A DNA stretch of 64,000 bases from Candidatus Methanorbis basalitermitum (GTDB lineage Archaea > Halobacteriota > Methanomicrobia > Methanomicrobiales > Methanocorpusculaceae): NCBI GenBank assembly GCA_031287415.1, contig JAITSY010000019.1, forward strand, positions 1 through 64,000. The letters are read 5' to 3'. Positions 59,717 through 64,000 of this stretch are shown here, in pieces; positions within the stretch are counted from its first letter, which is position 1, and each line of letters opens with the position of its first letter. A program made the translations under genes and the position numbers. The notes under the pieces were generated by a model. It was not told the origin of the DNA, searched no databases, and saw nothing but the letters and a program-made list of their open reading frames with translations.

Positions 59717-60943
59717 ATGAATATAATGATAAGGCTCCGGTCGTCTCCCAAAATCTACTGCAGCCAGACAGAGCGAAGTAAAACTCCTGAGGATACGCTT
59801 GCGTTCGTCAAACAACTGACGCAGACTGCGGGCATCACCCGTGTGGCCGATATCACCGATCTTGATCGGATAAAAATCCCTGTCTACTCCTGTATCCGTC
59901 CGACCGCAGCAGATGGAGCTATCTCTGTATACAACGGCAAAGGCGGGACTGAGGTGGAAGCACGGGTTGCAGGCATCATGGAAGGAATCGAGCGCTACTC
60001 GGCAGAGGCAGTGCCCCACAATCTTTCGCTGGTCTCCTATGCTGCAATCGCCCGTGTGGAAAACGCGATTGACCCCGTTGATCTGATCCTTCCTCAAAGG
60101 GCCGATCCCAAGATGGAGCTGCCGTGGATGGATACATGGGACATCGCAAACAACTGTCCCTCCAAGGTTCCTCTGTGTGCAGTGATTCACCCAAACCCCC
60201 AGTATCTGCCGTCGCTGTTCCGTTCCAGTTCAAATGGCATTGCCTCAGGCAACACTATGGAAGAGGCAATCTTCTATGCACTGACCGAGGTGATCGAACG
60301 CGACTCCTGGTCACTTGCGGAGGCAGCACGAGACACGGGACCGGCAATTACCAACCTCACTGGAGCTGCCGCCAAGATGCTTGCCAAGTTCACCAAGGCA
60401 GGCATTGAGGTAACGTTGAAAGATATCACCTCAGATATCGGAATTCCGACAGTTGCTGCGGTTGCGGATGACGTGCTGCTTCAGGATCCGCGGCTGCTAA
60501 CAATTGGTATGGGGACACACACAAATCCGGAAATTGCGGTGATTCGTGCGTTATCCGAGGCTGCCCAGAGCCGGGCGACACAGATTCACGGTGCCCGCGA
60601 GGATGCAACGATTGCGGCGTTTCGCGAAGTCATGGGCTACGATCGGGTAAAACGGATGAACGCTTACTGGTTCCGCGTGGAAAAGACAAAGGCTTTCTCC
60701 GAAATTGCCGGATGTGCCACACCAGACTTTAGAACCGACATTTTTGCGATTATCGACCAGCTGAAGGCTGCCGGCCTTGAACGGGTGCTGATCACTGATC
60801 TCACCGATTCGGAGCTTGGCGTGCCGGTAGTTCGTGTGATTGTGCCAGGTCTTGAATGCTTTACGATTGACAATGAACGCAGAGGAAAGAGGTGCATTAA
60901 TGCCGAACACCGTCGTCTTCATCGGTCCAAGCCTTCCACTTGA
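59717..60943 (+). CDS. ycaO: YcaO-type protein (McrA-glycine thioamidation)
   Basis: EGIERYSAE, EVIERDSWSLAE, ALSEAAQSRATQIHGARED motifs. Confidence 0.9.
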   Translation: MNIMIRLRSSPKIYCSQTERSKTPEDTLAFVKQLTQTAGITRVADITDLDRIKIPVYSCIRPTAADGAISVYNGKGGTEVEARVAGIMEGIERYSAEAVPHNLSLVSYAAIARVENAIDPVDLILPQRADPKMELPWMDTWDIANNCPSKVPLCAVIHPNPQYLPSLFRSSSNGIASGNTMEEAIFYALTEVIERDSWSLAEAARDTGPAITNLTGAAAKMLAKFTKAGIEVTLKDITSDIGIPTVAAVADDVLLQDPRLLTIGMGTHTNPEIAVIRALSEAAQSRATQIHGAREDATIAAFREVMGYDRVKRMNAYWFRVEKTKAFSEIAGCATPDFRTDIFAIIDQLKAAGLERVLITDLTDSELGVPVVRVIVPGLECFTIDNERRGKRCINAEHRRLHRSKPST

Positions 60944-61538
60944 GGAGGCAAAGAAAATTCTGCCGACAGCAGAGTTCCTGCCGCCGGCAACGCGCGGAGA
61001 TTTAACCAACGCAGTTGCAGCCGGGGCAAAGACAATTGCCCTAATTGACGGGGTGTTCTTTCAGGACCGAGCGGTTGGTCACCGAGAGATTCTTGCAGCA
61101 GTCAGGTCAGGTGTTTCGGTGTTTGGATCGTCCTCGATGGGGGCGCTCCGGGCATCCGAGATGGACACGCTCGGTATGACTGGTGTTGGCGAGATTTATC
61201 ACTGGTACAAAGATGGAAAGATCATTGCCGACGATGAGGTGGGGCTTGTGTATGATTCAGTGACGCATACTGCTCTTTCCGAGCCGATGGTAAACATCCG
61301 GGCAAGTTTTGCCGCGGCAAAAGCCGCTGGGGTTCTTGATGAGGCAGACGAAACAAAACTGCTTTGCGCCTGCAAAGCGATCTATTACCCGGACCGCACC
61401 TATCGGCGGGTGATCCGCGAGGCAAGTATCACTAAAGAGAAGAAGTCGGCGCTTGCCGCATGGCTGGAGACGAATGCCGTGGATCAAAAGCGTCTGGATG
61501 CAGTAGAGTGCCTGACATGTGTGAGGGATGCCCTATGA
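60900..61538 (+). CDS. tfuA: TfuA-related protein (McrA-glycine thioamidation partner)
   Basis: IDGVFFQDRAVGHREILAAVRSGVSVFGSSSMGALRASEM. Confidence 0.9.
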   Translation: MPNTVVFIGPSLPLEEAKKILPTAEFLPPATRGDLTNAVAAGAKTIALIDGVFFQDRAVGHREILAAVRSGVSVFGSSSMGALRASEMDTLGMTGVGEIYHWYKDGKIIADDEVGLVYDSVTHTALSEPMVNIRASFAAAKAAGVLDEADETKLLCACKAIYYPDRTYRRVIREASITKEKKSALAAWLETNAVDQKRLDAVECLTCVRDAL

Positions 61539-62269
61539 GCAGCCGCTACGTTCGGCAAATTCCGATCATCGGCGCAGACGGCCAGAAGAAACTCTCCGAG
61601 GCAACAGTGTTTCTCGCCGGTGCAGGGGGCCTCGGATCGCCGGCTGCCTTCTATCTGGCTGCGGCAGGCATCGGCCATATCCGCATTGCCGACGTCGATG
61701 TGGTGGAGGAGACGAACCTCAACCGCCAGATTCTGCACCGGTCAGACCGCATCGGGATGCAGAAAGCGGCATCCGCAAAGCTGACGCTTGAGGCGTTCAA
61801 CCCCGAGACAGAAGTGACGGCTTTTACCTCGTTTATCGATGAAGAGACAGCTCCACTTCTAATCGGGGACGCGGACATCATTGTGGATGCGATGGACAAC
61901 TTCGCGGCACGCTATGTACTGAATAAAATGTCTCAAATGCTTGAAATCCCAATGATGCACGGGGGGGTTGCCGGTCTTTCAGGCCAGGCAGCCCTGATCA
62001 TTCCAGGAAAAACGGCATGTCTCTCCTGCATTTTCCCGGATGCGATGACAACAACTGGTACTCCCATCATCGGTGTTACGGCAGCCATCATCGGAACGAT
62101 TGAAGCGCAGGAGACGATCAAATACCTTGCAGGGACTGGCGAAACACTCGCCGGAAAACTTCTGCTCTGGGATGGGGCGGTGAACAAAATCGAGGTTTTC
62201 ACGGTGAAAAAAAATCGTCACTGCCCAGTCTGTGCAGGAACAAAGCAGGATGAGGAACAGCATGAGTGA
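61535..62269 (+). CDS. HesA/MoeB/ThiF family E1-like adenylyltransferase
   Basis: RYVRQIPIIGADGQKKL, AGAGGLGSPAAFYLAAAGIG, NLNRQILH, C-terminal CPVC. Confidence 0.93.
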   Translation: MSSRYVRQIPIIGADGQKKLSEATVFLAGAGGLGSPAAFYLAAAGIGHIRIADVDVVEETNLNRQILHRSDRIGMQKAASAKLTLEAFNPETEVTAFTSFIDEETAPLLIGDADIIVDAMDNFAARYVLNKMSQMLEIPMMHGGVAGLSGQAALIIPGKTACLSCIFPDAMTTTGTPIIGVTAAIIGTIEAQETIKYLAGTGETLAGKLLLWDGAVNKIEVFTVKKNRHCPVCAGTKQDEEQHE

Positions 62270-62540
62270 GATAACGATACGGGCATTTGCAGGATTTCGT
62301 GAGCGATTCGGCGAAAAAAATACCGTTTTTGTGGAGACCGGTACAACGGTCCTGTCAGTTCTGGAAAGGTTTGCAGAGAACATTCCCGCAGCGCACGAAG
62401 AGCTGTTTATGGACGGTAAACTTCGTAGCCACGTGATCCTGATGTACAACCGCGAGCGAATTGATGCCAAAGAAACGGAGGAGACCGCCGTCTGCGATGG
62501 GGATGAGATCGTACTCTACCCACCAGTTTCGGGAGGATAA
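62262..62540 (+). CDS. MoaD/ThiS-like sulfur carrier protein
   Basis: Beta-grasp-like ORF ending VLYPPVSGG (C-terminal GG). Confidence 0.9.
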   Translation: MSEITIRAFAGFRERFGEKNTVFVETGTTVLSVLERFAENIPAAHEELFMDGKLRSHVILMYNRERIDAKETEETAVCDGDEIVLYPPVSGG

Positions 62541-62545
62541 CACTA

Positions 62546-62938
62546 ATGGTTCTGTCAGTACAGAAAGATGACATTGATTATCGGTGCACTGATAGTTGAC
62601 TCGCGGACGGGGCGCAGCTGGTGTTCATCGGGTGCGTCCATGACGATGGTATGGATGCTCTGAAGATCGAGTCATTTGTGCCAATCGCGGAAAAGGATTG
62701 TGCAGAGATTGCCGCAGAAGCAAAAGAAAAATTCCACTTGAACTCGGTGGATATTGTGCACCGGTACGGCCGCCTCGTTCTTGGCGAGACGATTGTGGTG
62801 ATCATTGTGGGCGCAGGTCACCGATCCGAGGCCTACGCTGGGTCGCGTCATATCATTGAGCGGCTCAAAAAACAGGTGCTAATTTGGAAGCAGGAGATTA
62901 CCAGCGACAAGAACGGCGCATGGGTACACAGTGCATGA
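62546..62938 (+). pseudogene. MoaE-like molybdopterin synthase catalytic subunit with in-frame TGA in its N-terminus (or a shortened CDS from GTG 62621)
   Basis: MVLSVQKDDIDYRCTDS*LADGAQLVFIGCVHDDGMDALKIES...HRYGRLVLGETIVVIIVGAGHRSEAY...KQEITSDKNGAWV. Confidence 0.75.
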
Positions 62939-62948
62939 GGACCAGTAA

Positions 62949-63007
62949 GGCAGCGTTGCACGTGTTCCACGTGCAACCACTGCACACCTCTATCTGAGGT
63001 GTGCAGC
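62949..63007 (+). repeat. Family C REP-like double hairpin
   Basis: ttgcacgtgTTCcacgtgcaa and ctgcacacctcTATCTgaggtgtgcag perfect stems. Confidence 0.75.
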
Positions 63008-63100
63008 TCGCCAAACAATCAGCAGCCCCAATATGCATTCCCCGCGCCTGCTGCATCCCACATACTAATACATTTCTGCACCAACATCACTAACTAATAG

Positions 63101-64000
63101 ATGTCAGGCAAATTTGAGCTCACTTCTTCCTTTGCACCCTGTGGTTCACAACCAGATGCAATTGCTGAACTGACCACAGGCATTCAGGGCGGTGAACAGT
63201 ATCAGACCCTGCTTGGTGTAACGGGATCGGGCAAGACGTTCACCATCGCAAACGTTATTGCAAATGTTCAGAAACCGACACTTGTCCTCGCTCACAATAA
63301 GACACTTGCTGCCCAGCTCTACAATGAGTTCAAAGAGTTTTTTCCCAACAACCATGTCGAGTATTTCATCTCCTATTATGACTACTATCAACCAGAATCC
63401 TATATTGCCAAAAGGGATCAGTACATCGAAAAGGACGCCCAGATAAACCCTAAGATTGAGATGATGCGGCTTGCGGCGACGGCATCGCTTCTTTCCCATC
63501 GCGATACGATAATTGTGGCTTCCGTCTCCTGCATCTACGGTCTTGGCAATCCAGAAAATTTCAAAAACCTCGGATTCGAACTGCGAACCGGTCAAAAGAT
63601 CGGCAGGAACGAAATACTGGAGAAATTGATCGCAATTCTGTTCGAGCGAAACGATCTCGAACTGATGCCGAGACGTTTTCGCGTGAATGGCGACACGATT
63701 GATATCATCCCAGGCTACTTCAACAATATCATCCGCATCGAGCTGTTCGGTGACGAGATCAACCGCATAGCAGAAATTGACAAAAACACCGGTAAGGAAA
63801 AGGAACGACTTGAGTACTTCTATGTCTATCCGGCCCGCCACTTCGTCGCGCCCGAGTCCGAGATACAGCGAAGTCTTGCCTCAATTCGCATGGAACTTGC
63901 TGAAGTGCTTGCCGCAGAAAAACTTGACGATCTCTCCGCTCACCGGCTACGCCAGAGAACGCAGTATGATCTGGAGATGATCGCAGAGACCGGATCCTGC
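63101..64000 (+). CDS. uvrB: excinuclease ABC subunit UvrB (partial, runs off window)
   Basis: LLGVTGSGKTFTIANVIA, HNKTLAAQLYNEFKEFFPNN, YFISYYDYYQPESYI. Confidence 0.96.
   Translation, partial: MSGKFELTSSFAPCGSQPDAIAELTTGIQGGEQYQTLLGVTGSGKTFTIANVIANVQKPTLVLAHNKTLAAQLYNEFKEFFPNNHVEYFISYYDYYQPESYIAKRDQYIEKDAQINPKIEMMRLAATASLLSHRDTIIVASVSCIYGLGNPENFKNLGFELRTGQKIGRNEILEKLIAILFERNDLELMPRRFRVNGDTIDIIPGYFNNIIRIELFGDEINRIAEIDKNTGKEKERLEYFYVYPARHFVAPESEIQRSLASIRMELAEVLAAEKLDDLSAHRLRQRTQYDLEMIAETGSC

Noticed and set aside
62597-62599. TGA in moaE read as selenocysteine
   Set aside because: The position is a poorly conserved N-terminal stretch of MoaE, no SECIS-like hairpin was recognised, and MoaE is not a selenoprotein family.

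Overview
This is a 64 kb archaeal methanogen chromosome segment. The gene content (frhADGB, mch, cofC, MMP12, YcaO/TfuA, FrhB/FdhB-type proteins, porCDAB) fits Methanomicrobiales, possibly a Methanocorpusculum relative; that assignment is inferred from memory of the families. About 45 intact genes are recognisable, plus two tRNAs (Val-TAC and His-GTG). Intergenic and accessory regions hold many decayed genes: two MFS transporters, HxlR, TrmO/TsaA, two IS1595-type transposases and several unassignable remnants. They also hold several dispersed short repeat families. The strongest non-genic signal is a ~107-bp repeat (family A, nine near-complete copies plus one fragment) with imperfect terminal inverted repeats. 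At least three or four copies are flanked by 9-12 bp direct repeats, so it looks like a MITE-type element. One copy sits inside a decayed MFS gene. A second short family (B) lies in a fixed divergent arrangement with A at three loci. A REP-like, GC-rich hairpin family (C) sits mostly just after stop codons. Protein-level oddities: a tandem FdhD-FdhD fusion in which only the second copy keeps CxxC; a short FdhA-like protein lacking the catalytic Cys/Sec region; an FrhG with a ~70 aa N-terminal extension; a ycaO-tfuA-thiF/moeB-moaD-moaE cluster with a TGA interrupting moaE; and an unlisted rubredoxin ORF upstream of fprA. All calls come from reading the sequence and the ORF track; no database search was run.
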